Positions 36,141 through 46,005 of a stretch of 64,000 nucleotides of DNA are shown here, one piece after another (position 1 is the stretch's first letter; the number at the start of each line of letters is the position of its first letter). Both the position numbers and the translations under genes were made by a program. The DNA comes from Eustoma russellianum (lineage: Eukaryota > Streptophyta > Magnoliopsida > Gentianales > Gentianaceae), in contig AP025075.1 of assembly GCA_036186865.1 (NCBI GenBank), forward strand, positions 13,141,219 through 13,205,218, given 5' to 3'. The notes under the pieces were generated by a model, which made no database searches, was not told the DNA's origin, and saw only the letters and a program-made list of their open reading frames with translations.

Positions 36141-37135
36141 TGTAGTGCATCTTTTATTTCCTTCATGTTTACTTGAGCTATCAACGAAGAGCACTGAGTA
36201 GTAGCATTTAAAGTTTTACCAGCTCAATTTCTGAGTATAGGAGGATTTGGATTGGTTTCAGTAAATAAGGTCTGGAAGAAATCAATAGCCACTTGCTTCA
36301 CTTGTTCATAGTCATCCACCATAACCCCTCGATCATCCTTCAGTATAAGAATTTTGTTTCTAGTAATGTGGGCTTTAACTATTCTATAGAAAAATTGGGT
36401 GTTTCTTTCCCCTTCGTTTATCTATCTTATCCTATCTTTTTCCTTAAAGAAATTTTCTTCAAAATATAGAAGGTTTATGTATAAGTCCAAGACATCCTGG
36501 TCTATTATTTGTTGTTGTATGTTGTTACTGTCTAGCTGTGTTTGAAGATGGGCTTCCTCTAATGTAAGTTTAGCATGACTGCCTTTCTGTGATTCTGCTA
36601 CAGTGGTTTTTGTTTAGCTTCTTTAGGGTTTCTTTAGTCTCTTTAGATTCCTATAGAGCTTAACTTGAGGATTTCCAATCTCAGGAATGGACCAGCTACA
36701 AAAGAGTGTCCTTAAAGAGAGGGTGTTTTAGCCAACTTTTCATGAACTTAAAAGGTTTGAGACCAAAGTTCTTTCTTAGTTTCAACCAATCAATCAATCA
36801 TATCCAGTACATCTCAACGGTAGTAAAAGCTAACGTTAGGGTCTGGGGAGGATGAGCGGCATGCAAACAATACCTCTAACCCAAGAGATAAAGCTCTTTC
36901 TTAGTTTAAGAAGTAAAATACAAAGAGAATGGTTTGAATGGTAGGTCTCTCATAGTCTAGTCGGTAGTTGGGATACCTATTGTTCCACTCATCATTGCTA
37001 AACATATGATCAATTCTTGTATATACTCTATTATTCTCTTCTCTTCTATTTGACCATGTGAATTCAACGCCTCTGAAAAGGATATTGTGGATGTCCATAC
37101 TTGTGATCCCTCTATTAAATTCCTTGGTAGGATTT
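36141..37135 (-). pseudogene. L1-type LINE, middle segment (endonuclease end, RT start)
   Basis: Minus-strand reading includes GVEFTWSNRREENNRVYTRI (endonuclease; 37095-37020) and later FFYRIVKAHITRNKI and LILKDDRGVMVDDYEQVKQV (pre-RT region; 36410-36320). It then stops at the copia junction near 36140. Some 200 residues of RT expected before the 3' segment are absent. Confidence 0.78.
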
Positions 37136-37140
37136 ATATC
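37136..37140. repeat. Target site duplication ATATC (left)
   Basis: ATATC directly before the gypsy element, repeated at 46006-46010 directly after it. The LINE reading continues across once the element and one copy are removed. Confidence 0.95.
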
Positions 37141-37759
37141 TGTTATAACCGTGTGTTTCAAAAAAAAAAGAGAGAAAGAGATAAATAAGAGATAAGGGTA
37201 AAATATTTGAATTAGGAAATCTTATCCCTTTCCCTTAAGTAACTCTTAATCCCCTAAATCCCTCTCTCATAATGAACCCTCATCAAACCCTAACCCTCCT
37301 CCTCTCTTTTCTCTATTGCGGCAGCCTCCCTCTCCCCTTCTCCCTATCGATTTCGACCACAAGAAGGAAAGGAAAAAGGAGGAATTTTGATCCAAGGATC
37401 AAGAAGAGGAAATCAAACGCTCACAAGATCACCACACTTTTCTTTATCTATCAACTCTTGCTAGGAATCGAGGTAGGTGCATATTCATTATTTCCTCAAA
37501 ATGGTATGAAGGCTTGCATAGGCAAAAGGGTATTTTTATGTGATGTGGATGTCGTTAGTTCTTGATTTTATTTGGGTCATGTGCAACGTGTTTATTTTCC
37601 GTTAGTCGTTTTGTTTTCAACGTGATCTTGTTGTTGTACGTTTCTTGGTGGGGTTGAGATGTCATTATGCGTGTATGGATATGTGGGGAATGGGGGAAAG
37701 GTTGTTTGGGATTGGATGGAAGGATTGCAGAAATTTCAGAATGAGAGTTCTGAAATTCG

Positions 37760-37990
37760 GGGACATCGATCGATCGACGTCCAGAGGCTGAGGGTTCGAC
37801 GTGCCTCAGATGGACATCGATCGATCGACGTCCAGAGGGTGAGAGATCGATGTGCCTCAGATGGACATCGATCGATCGACGTCCAGGGGCTGAGGGTTCG
37901 ATGTGCCTCAGACCACGTCGATCGATCGACGTCCCATGGCTGAGGGTTCGACGTGCCTCAGAACCACGTCGAACGATCGACGTCAGAGGA
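37760..37990. repeat. ATCGATCGATCGACGT minisatellite in gypsy LTR
   Basis: About four and a half units of ~56 bases, each with the palindromic core ATCGATCGATCGACGT, then CAGAGG(C)TGAG and CGACGTGCCTCAGA. Repeated in the 3' LTR at 44705-44935. Confidence 0.92.
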
Positions 37991-38059
37991 TGACGTCCAA
38001 CTGTTTTCTTTCCCTTTCCCTTGCATTCATGGCACGTGCATTGCATGAGGTACCCATTG

Positions 38060-38290
38060 TCTGAGGGTGTGCGTGTTCGGAGGATACGTAGTGCCTATAG
38101 GGTGTGGGGGCCGTGATGATACACAGCGTCGGTCGGGCGTGGGTGTCATGTGATACGCAGCGTCTATAGGGCGTGGGTGTCGTACGGATACGCAGCGTCT
38201 ATAGGGCGTGGGTGTCATGAGATACGCAGCGTCTATAGGGCGTGGGTGCCGTACGATACACAGCGTCTATAGGGCGTGGGTGTCCAGAAC
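38060..38290. repeat. 32-bp minisatellite in gypsy LTR
   Basis: Six to seven units of GATACGCAGCGTCTATAGGG followed by CGTGGGTGTCAT or CGTGGGTGCCGT. Same array in the 3' LTR at about 45050-45235. Confidence 0.92.
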
Positions 38291-39058
38291 GGCAAGTGGT
38301 GGCTAGAGACCATGACGCTGGAACTAGGTCCCGGGAGCATGCATTGCATATAGGCCTAGGAGCATATTGCCTGACATGTTGCTAGTTGCGTGTGACACGT
38401 TATGTGAGCATGCATCACGTACTTGCGCATGCATCTTGTGTGGAGTGTTTATTTCCGTAAAAGCCATGTCATGTAGTTTATGTTGAGTACGTGGAGTGTC
38501 TTACTTTCCGGTTGTATGCTATCTGTTCTATGTGGTTACGTGGAGATATCGTTTTGGGTATGTAAGTTTTGTATTGTTTTGAGAGGCACCTACTGGGTGA
38601 TTACCATCACTCACACCTACTATTCCATATGTAGCCGAGACAGAGTATGACTATATCTTCGTGGAGGATGAGTCCGATACCGTGGAGTGGGCTGAGTGAC
38701 TCATAGAGAATGACGCAGCGAGGATGGAGATGGAGTTCTTATGATGATTTGGGGTGACACAGACATTTTATTTTCATATTCAGTATTACTTTTGGAAACA
38801 GTTTCATGTTCTTTAAATTTAGACATTTGACCTTGATTTGTAGGGCCTGGTCAGCCTAGAATTACTTTCGTTATTTCCTTAGAGTTCATTTATTTCAATT
38901 TAGTGTTGTGACTTATCGTTTCCGCACAAAGAAAAGGAAAACTTTTCTATGTCAGCACTGACGTGTAGCAGGTTGATGTGACGCCTTGTATTCTCCTGAG
39001 TGAGATACGGCGGGTGCACCGTTTCCGAGGATGGAGCTCGGGAGCGGGGCGCTACAGG

Positions 39059-39070
39059 TGGTATCAGAGC
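39059..39070 (+). promoter_or_regulatory. tRNA primer-binding site
   Basis: TGGTATCAGAGC, complementary to the 3' end of plant initiator methionine tRNA, two bases after the 5' LTR. It primes minus-strand DNA synthesis. Confidence 0.93.
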
Positions 39071-39318
39071 CCAGGCTTCAGATACGCCTCGGGAACGTAT
39101 AGATTAGTTAATTACCTTAAGATAAGTGACGGTTCGTTTTCAAATGATTTTCAAATTTGAATAAAATGAAGTAGACATAAGCTATGATTGGGGTTTTGGT
39201 TGGCGAGTGCCGTTAGTATGTAGACAGGATAGGTTATCTTTCCTTGACCTCCACTCCTTACTTCTTTTCAATACTCTTAAGCCAACCTTGTCTAACATGC
39301 TTTAAACATCCACAGACA

Positions 39319-40500
39319 ATGCCCCCACGACGCGAACCATCAGGGAACGATGGAAATGACAGAGACGAACGTCAGGGGCAAGGGGCGATTCCCAAAACCT
39401 CGCGGATACACTGGCCAATCTGACGGCCTTAATAGCCCATCAGCAACACAGATGGCGCAACAATATACTCAGATGACAGAGCAACAGGCACAGATTGCCC
39501 AAATACTTCAGCACACTCAGCAGCAGCAGCAACAACAACCGCCACCACCACCACCCCCACAGCAGGGTTTGAGGTTCTATTACAGGGAGATGCAGAACTC
39601 CCGAATACCGATGTTCCGGGTACCACTCGGCCTGAGGAAGCCGAGATTTGGCTCAAAAATGTAACTGAACAATAAGACTGATACAAGTACCCGTGAATCT
39701 GAAAGTGGAGGTGACTACCCCGTTCTTGGAAGGGGAAGCTGAGAGGTGGTGGAACGGGTGAAACGCAAATTGACTCCACCAGTGACTTGGGAGCAATTTG
39801 TTGAGGAATACAAGAAGCACTATGTTCCGGGTAGTGCGATACAGAGAAGGATGGCAGAATTCCAGCTGTTGACCCAAGGGTCCATGACGGTGGATCAATA
39901 CTCGAGAAATTTCATGAACTGGGCCAATATATGTCATGCATAATGGACACGAAGAGGCCAAAATGCTGAAGTTCCACACAGGTTTGAGCTTTCGCATTCA
40001 ACAGGCGATTGTTTGCACAGACTACCACATTTGAGGGATTGCTGGAGGTATGTCGACGTGTAGAGAGGAATTTGGAAAGGGCAGCTACTAGAGAGACTAG
40101 AAAGGCCCCGTGAGGAGTTGCAGACGGGTAGATCAGGGAGATGGTTGAAAGTACCTCGCCGCCCACAGTCCGGGCAACCATTCCGGCCAGAACGACAGCA
40201 AAGTGCAGTGATTCAGACCCCGATGATTGAGGGTCCAGCACCGACTGATGCGCAACCAGTAAGGGCTGCGGCACCTATCCCACGGTGTACCTGTGCGGAC
40301 GTTTTCATCCGGGACCATGTCGGAAGGATCAGAGAGTGTGCTATAACTGCGGGAAGCAAGGACATATTGCTAAGGAATGCTCAACACCGGCTCAGGTAAC
40401 TCGCAGACACAGGCTCAGCAGGGAGGACGAGGCCGGACCAATGCCCGGGTACACGCGATGACGGACGCCGAAGTCGAGGAGTCGGGCGACGTGGTGACGG
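39319..40500 (+). CDS. Gypsy gag (frameshifted as read)
   Basis: Starts MPPRREPSGND. A Gln/Pro-rich stretch (39500-39560) is followed by the retrotransposon-gag domain (WEQFVEEYKKHYVPGSA, 39790-39840; QGSMTVDQYSRNF) and the CCHC zinc knuckle CYNCGKQGHIAKEC at 40339-40380. The reading moves through all three frames several times, each time as if one base were missing. It forms the particle shell and binds the genomic RNA. Confidence 0.85.
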
Positions 40501-40584
40501 GTACATTTATTTAATACTTAATTTCGTAGTTGGAGTACATTTCTATGTGTTGTTATGGTTATGTGCTAAAACCTGATATGGTAG
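40501..40584 (+). other. Intron-like insertion between gag and protease
   Basis: 84 AT-rich bases between GACGG|GTACATTT and GATATGGTAG|GTGTG. It interrupts the usual continuous passage from the gag tail (SGDVVTG) to the protease start (INKVPANVLFDSG). It contains stops in frame. The 3' end has a weak pyrimidine tract. Removal keeps codon phase apart from one further missing base nearby. Confidence 0.5.
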
Positions 40585-41085
40585 GTGTGATTTAATTAAC
40601 AAAGTGCCAGCAAATGTCCTATTCGATAGTGGAGCAAGTCACTCGTTTGTGGCAAAGAATTTGCCAAGAATCTGGACATTCTTCCCGAATGGATTGAGAC
40701 TCCATACCGTATACAGGCCGCGGGTGGCCAAGTACTCGTATCTCATCAACGTTACAATGGATGTGAATTGGAGATTAACGGTCTACAGTTTTCTGCGACC
40801 CTGATACCGATCCAGATGTTCGATTTCGACATTATTCTGGGCATGGACTTCTTGGCGAAGTATGATGCAAATATTAATTGCCGGCAACTGCAAGTCAGCA
40901 TGAAGGCACCTGAACTGGGGGAAACTATATTTCAAGGGAATCCTAAATTAAAGAAGGCACCCCAGAAGCTTTATTTGACTGCGGCACAGGCATTTCGAGC
41001 ACTAAAGAAAGGGAGAGAAGGATTTTTGATTTACGCAATGAGTGCTGAACATGAAGTTCCGCAAATCGACCAATCCCTGTGGTAA
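40585..41085 (+). CDS. Gypsy aspartic protease
   Basis: Active-site motif VLFDSGASHSFV at 40617-40652, then after a one-base shift the family blocks QAAGGQVLVSHQ, FDFDIILGMDFLAKYDANIN and the linker into RT. It cleaves the gag-pol precursor. Confidence 0.85.
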
Positions 41086-41990
41086 GGAATTTACAGATGT
41101 CTTTCCCGAGAATTACCAGGACTGCCACCAGAAAGAGAGGTAGAGTTCGAGATCAATCTCATACCTGGTGCTGAACCCATATCCAGGGCACCATACCGTA
41201 TGGCTCCAGCAGAACTCAAGGAGTTGAAGGAGCAGTTGCAAGAACTGCTGGATCGTAAGTTTATTCGACCCGTTATCACCTTGGGGTGCTCCAGTCCTGT
41301 TTGTGAAAAAGGAAGGACGGAAGCATGAGATTATGTATAGACTACCGGGAACTCAACAAGATCACTATCAAGAACAAGTATCCATTACCTAGAATGAGGA
41401 TCTCTTTGATCAACTGCGGGTAATGATAAGTTAAAATTATACTTGAACTTTAATTATTCGATAACTTCACCTCTAACAAAATTTCTTCCAGGGAGCTAGA
41501 GTGTTTTCCAAAATTGATTTGCGATCCGGTTATCACCAGTTGAGGATCAAATCGGGGGATACGGCCAAGACCGCCTCAGAACACGTCTATTGGCCCATTA
41601 CGAATTCCTGGTTATGCCTTTGGATTAACCCAACGCCCCAGCTGCCTTTATGGACTTAATGAACACGGTATTCCGGAAACAGCTGGATAAGTATGTTGTG
41701 GTGTTCATTGACGATATTCTGATATACTCCCCCGACGAAGAGACTCACGCTGAACCTTGAGGGAGGCTTTAAAGACACTTCGAAGAAGCAAATTATATGC
41801 CAAGTTCAGCAAATGTGAGTTCTGGCTGAAGAGTGTAGCCTTTTTGGGTCATGTGGTTTCTGAAGAAGGAATTTCTGTAGACCCAAAGAAGGTAGAGGCG
41901 ATCACTGATTGGCCTCGACCCACTATGTGACCGAGGTAAGAAGTTTTCTTGGACTGGCTGGATACTATAGGAAGTTTGTCGAGGGTTTCT
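41086..41990 (+). CDS. Gypsy reverse transcriptase (interrupted)
   Basis: Motifs in order: LPGLPPEREVEFEI, CIDYRELNKITIKNKYPLPR, [intron-like 41420-41491], VFSKIDLRSGYHQL, and the catalytic VVFIDDILIYS at about 41698-41730. Then FLGHVVSEEGISVDPKKVEA leads into the connection domain. Several one-base frame changes lie between blocks. Confidence 0.88.
41420..41491 (+). other. Intron-like insertion inside the RT domain
   Basis: 72 bases, about 75 percent AT, between CTGCGG|GTAATG and TTTCTTCCAG|GGAGCT. The flanking residues DQLRG and ARVFSKID are contiguous in gypsy RTs, and the frame is unchanged across the gap. It has a pyrimidine-rich 3' end and in-frame stops, all typical of a plant spliceosomal intron. 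Confidence 0.72.
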
Positions 41991-42560
41991 CATCAATTGC
42001 AGTGCCCCTAAGCCGATTGACACAAAAGAAGTCAAAGTTTGAATGGACCCCCGTGTGCGAGCAAAGCTTTGCTGAACTAAAAACAGAGACTGACCACAGC
42101 CCCTATTCTTGCTCAGCCCTGCCGCTTCAAGAAGGGTTCGTCATTTACAGTGACGCTTCTAAGAATGGGCTAGGATGCGTGTTTGATGCAAAACGACAAG
42201 GTCATTGCGTATGCTTCACGACAGCTAAAACCCTATGAGCAGAACTATCCCGACTCATGATCTGGAACTAGCAGCGGTGGTGTTCCGCGCTGAAAATCTG
42301 GCGCCATATCTATATGGAGTGAAGTGCGAGGTGTTTCACTGATCACAAAAAGCCCTTAAGTATCTGTTCACGACAAAAAGGAGCTGAACATGCGCCAAAG
42401 GAGATGGCTAGAGCTGTTTGAAGATTACGACTTGACCATCAGTTATCACCCAGGGAAGGCCAATCCGGGTGGCTTATGCCCTAAGTAGGAAGTCGAGCCA
42501 TGCACATCAGGCTACTCTAGAAAAAGAGATGGCGAATTTGATTTGGACCTAGTAGATTCT
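41991..42560 (+). CDS. Gypsy RNase H
   Basis: RSFLGLAGYYRKFVEGFSSI, SRLTQKKSKFEWTPVCEQSF, then FVIYSDASKNGLGCV (RNase H start with the catalytic Asp), YEQNYP, RRWLELFEDYDLTISYHPG and ALSRK. Frame changes occur near 42100, 42230-42300 and 42470. Confidence 0.82.
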
Positions 42561-42599
42561 ACTGCCGATATTCTGGCCACGCTAATTATCACCTCCAAC

Positions 42600-43480
42600 C
42601 TTGCTAGACCAAATTAAGGAAGCACAGAAGAACGATGCGACAATTAAGGAGACGCGAGAAAGAATGCTAACCAGCCAAGTTGATGGATTTCAAGTGCATG
42701 ACGACGGCAGTATGTGGTACCAAGGAAGGTTGTGTGTACCGGATGTTGAGGACCTTAGGAGGAGTTGTTGAAAGAAGCACATAATTCGAGACTGTCTATT
42801 CACCCTGGGCTAACGAAGATGTACAGTGATCTGAAGAGACCTATTGGTGGAATGGCATGAAAAGGCATATTGCTGAGTTTGTGGAAAGGTGCCTTGTTTG
42901 CCAGCAAGTTAAAGCGGAACACCAAAGACCGGGTGATTGATGCGACCTTTAGAGATACCTGAATGGATAGTGGGAGCATGTAACAATGGACTTCGTGGTG
43001 GGACTCCCGAAGACAAGAAATGGAATGACGTGATATGGGTAATCGTGGATCGACTGACTAAGTCCGCTCACTTCTTGCCTATTCCCACCGGACTTACTAT
43101 GGAGAGGCTGGTAGCCATGTACATTGATAACATTGTTTGCCTTCATGGAGGTGCCAGTTAGCATAGTATCGGATCGTGACTCGAAGTTTACATCTCAGTT
43201 CTGGGCAGCGTGCCAGAAGAAGATGGGGACTGAGTTGCGACTGAGTACTGCTTTTCACCCTCAGACCGATGGTCAATCTGAAAGGGACCATTCAGACTCT
43301 AGAGGATATGTTGAGGGCATGCGCATTGGATTTCAAGGAAATTGGGACAGCATGCTGAAGTTGATAGAGTTCTCCTACAACAACAGCCATCACAGTGCCA
43401 TAGGTATGGCACCATTTGAGGCCTTATATGGACGAAAGTGTAAGGTCACCTGTGCATTGGGACGAAGTTGGTGAACGTAG
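42600..43480 (+). CDS. Gypsy integrase
   Basis: Zinc-binding HHCC part (SIHPG..KMYSDLKR, then FVERCLVCQQVKAEHQRP), the core with VDRLTKSAHFLPI (first Asp), VSIVSDRDSKFTSQFW (second Asp), FHPQTDGQSER (Glu region) and FSYNNSHHSAIGMAPFEALY. It inserts the cDNA into the chromosome. Confidence 0.88.
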
Positions 43481-44030
43481 GTTGACGGCTCCAGAAATAA
43501 TTGAGCAAACTAAAGAACAAGTGAAGCTAATTCGTGAACGTCTTAAGACAGCTCAAGATAGAAGCAAAAGTTGGGCCGACATGAGGAGACGACCTTTGAA
43601 ATCGAGGAGGGGGAAAAGGTCTACCTTAAGGTGTCACCAATGAAGGGTGTGACACGGTTTGGAGTTAAAGGGAAGTTGAAGCCGCGTTATATTGGACCAT
43701 ATGAAATACTAGAAAGAGTTGGAGATTTGGCTTACAAATTGGCATTACCCTCCGACGTTGGCTCAAGTGCACAACGTGTTCCACGTCTCGCAGTTAAGGA
43801 AGTACGTGCCTGACCCGAGTCATGTGTTGGATGCGCAACCCCTTAAGATCCAGACCCGATGCGTCCTATGAAGAGGTACCAATACGAATTCCTGGATCGC
43901 AAGGACCAAGAACTCAGAAGGAGGGTTATTCCCTATGTAAAGGTTCAATGGAGCAATCACCGGGAGAACGAAGCGACATGGGAGCTCGAAGAACAAATGC
44001 GCGACCGTTATCCCCACCTATTTGAATAAG
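43481..44030 (+). CDS. Gypsy integrase C-terminus with chromodomain-like end
   Basis: After GVTRFGVKGKLKPRYIGPYE and VPDPSHVLDA, the tail contains short blocks like VKVQWSNH, ENEATWELEEQMRDRYPHLF that match the C-terminal chromodomain-type region of Tekay/Del elements. Such domains direct insertion to heterochromatin, which fits the nested context. Confidence 0.7.
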
Positions 44031-44061
44031 GTACGGCAAGTTGCGGGGACGAAACTTTTTG

Positions 44062-44075
44062 TAAGGGGGGTAGGA
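44062..44075 (+). promoter_or_regulatory. Polypurine tract
   Basis: AAGGGGGGTAGGA directly before the 3' LTR. It primes plus-strand DNA synthesis. The reverse complement of nearly the same tract flanks the minus-strand LTRs at 56450 and 62322. Confidence 0.9.
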
Positions 44076-46005
44076 TGTTATAACCGTGTGTTTCAAAAAA
44101 AAAAAAAAAAAAGAGAGAAAGAGATAAATAAGAGATAAGGGTAAAATATTTGAATTAGGAAATCTTATCCCTTTCCCTTAAGTAACTCTTAATCCCCTAA
44201 ATCCCTCTCTCATAATGAACCCTCATCAAACCACTAACCCTCCTCCTCTCTTTTCTCTATTGCGGCAGCCCTCCCTCTCCCCTTCTCTCCCTATCAATTT
44301 CGACCACAAGAAGGAAAGGAAAAAGGAGGAATTTTGATCCAAGGATCAAGAAGAGGAAATCAAACGCTCACAAGATCCCACACTTTTCTTTATCTATCAA
44401 CTCTTGCTAGGAATCGAGGTAGGTGCATATTCATTATTTCCTCAAAACGGTAATGAAGGCTTGCATAGGCAAAAGGGTATTTTTATGTGATGTGGATGTC
44501 GTTAGTTCTTGATTTTATTTGGGTCATGTGCAACGTGTTTATTTTCCGTTAGTCGTTTTTTTTTCAACGTGATCTTGTTGTTGTACGTTTCTTGGTGGGG
44601 TTGAGATGTCATTATGCGTGTATGGATATGTGGGGAATGGGGGAAAGGTTGTTTGGGATTGGATGGAAGGATTGCAGAAATTTCAGAATGAGAGTTCTGA
44701 AATTCGGGGACATCGATCGATCGACGTCCAGAGGCTGAGGGTTCGACGTGCCTCAGATGGACATCGATCGATCGACGTCCAGAGGGTGAGAGATCGATGT
44801 GCCTCAGATGGACATCGATCGATCGACGTCCAGGGGCTGAGGGTTCGATGTGCCTCAGGACCACGTCGATCGATCGACGTCCCATGGCTGAGGGTTCGAC
44901 GTGCCTCAGAACCACGTCGAACGATCGACGTCAGAGGATGACGTCCAACTGTTTTCTTTCCCTTTCCCTTGCATTCATGGCACGTGCATTGCATGAGGTA
45001 CCCATTGTCTGAGGGTGTGCGTGTTCGGAGGATACGTAGTGCCTATAGGGCGTGGGGGCCGTGATGATACACAAGCGTCGGTCGGGCGTGGGTGTCATGT
45101 GATACGCAGCGTCTATAGGGCGTGGGTGTCGTACGGATACGCAGCGTCTATAGGGCGTGGGTGTCATGAGATACGCAGCGTCTATAGGGCGTGGGGTGCC
45201 GTACGATACACAGCGTCTATAGGGCGTGGGTGTCCAGAACGGCAAGTGGTGGCTAGAGACCATGACGCTGGAACTAGGTCCCGGGAGCATGCATTGCATA
45301 TAGGCCTAGGAGCATATGCCTGACATGTTGCTAGTTGCGTGTGACACGTTATGTGAGCATGCATCACGTACTTGCGCATGCATCTTGGTGTGGAGTGTTT
45401 ATTTCCGTAAAAGCCATGTCATGTAGTTTATGTTGAGTACGTGGAGTGTCCTTACTTTCCGGTTGTATGCTATCTGTTCTATGTGGTTACGTGGAGATAT
45501 CGTTTTGGGTATGTAAGTTTGTATTGTTTTGAGAGGCACCTACTGGGTGTTACCATCACTCACACCTACTATTCCATATGTAGCCGAGACAGAGTATGAC
45601 TATATCTTCGTGGAGGATGAGTCCGATACCGTGGAGTGGGCTGAGTGACTCATAGAGAATGACGCAGCGAGGATGGAGATGGAGTTCTTATGATGATTTG
45701 GGGTGACACAGACATTTTATTTTCATATTCAGTATTACTTTGGAAACAGTTTCATGTTCTTTAAAATTTAGACATTTGACCTTGATTTGTAGGGCCTGGT
45801 CAGCCTAGAATTACTTTCGTTATTTCCTTAGAGTTCATTTATTTCAATTTAGTGTTGTGACTTATCGTTTCCGCACAAAGAAAAGGAAAACTTTTCTATG
45901 TCAGCACTGACGTGTAGCAGGTTGATGTGACGCCTTGTATTCTCCTGAGTGAGATACGGCGGGTGCACCGTTTCCGAGGATGGAGCTCGGGAGCGGGGCG
46001 CTACA
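44076..46005 (+). repeat. Gypsy 3' LTR
   Basis: 1,930 bases, partner of 37141-39056. The longer A-run at its start and more than a dozen 1-base indels account for most of the difference. Confidence 0.95.

Larger units (their letters stand above)
37141..39056 (+). repeat. Gypsy 5' LTR
   Basis: 1,916 bases, TG..CA. It contains two tandem arrays (37760-37990 and 38060-38285) and a short conserved acidic open stretch (38635-38699). An A-run and GAGAGAAAGAG lie near the start. Confidence 0.95.
37141..46005 (+). mobile_element. Ty3/gypsy chromovirus, Tekay/Del-like, complete
   Basis: 8,865 bases with 5-bp TSD ATATC. LTRs are 37141-39056 and 44076-46005, beginning TGTTATAACC and ending GGCGCTACA. 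The primer site TGGTATCAGAGC follows the 5' LTR, and polypurine AAGGGGGGTAGGA precedes the 3' LTR. Interior order is gag, protease, RT, RNase H, integrase and a C-terminal chromodomain-like region, which defines gypsy chromoviruses. The LTRs differ mostly by 1-base indels with few substitutions, so the insertion is recent. The element is nested in the LINE endonuclease. Confidence 0.95.

Noticed and set aside
37760..38290. Regular repeats that resemble a CRISPR array
   Set aside because: Units are contiguous tandem repeats inside both LTRs of a retrotransposon, without unique spacers, in a plant genome.
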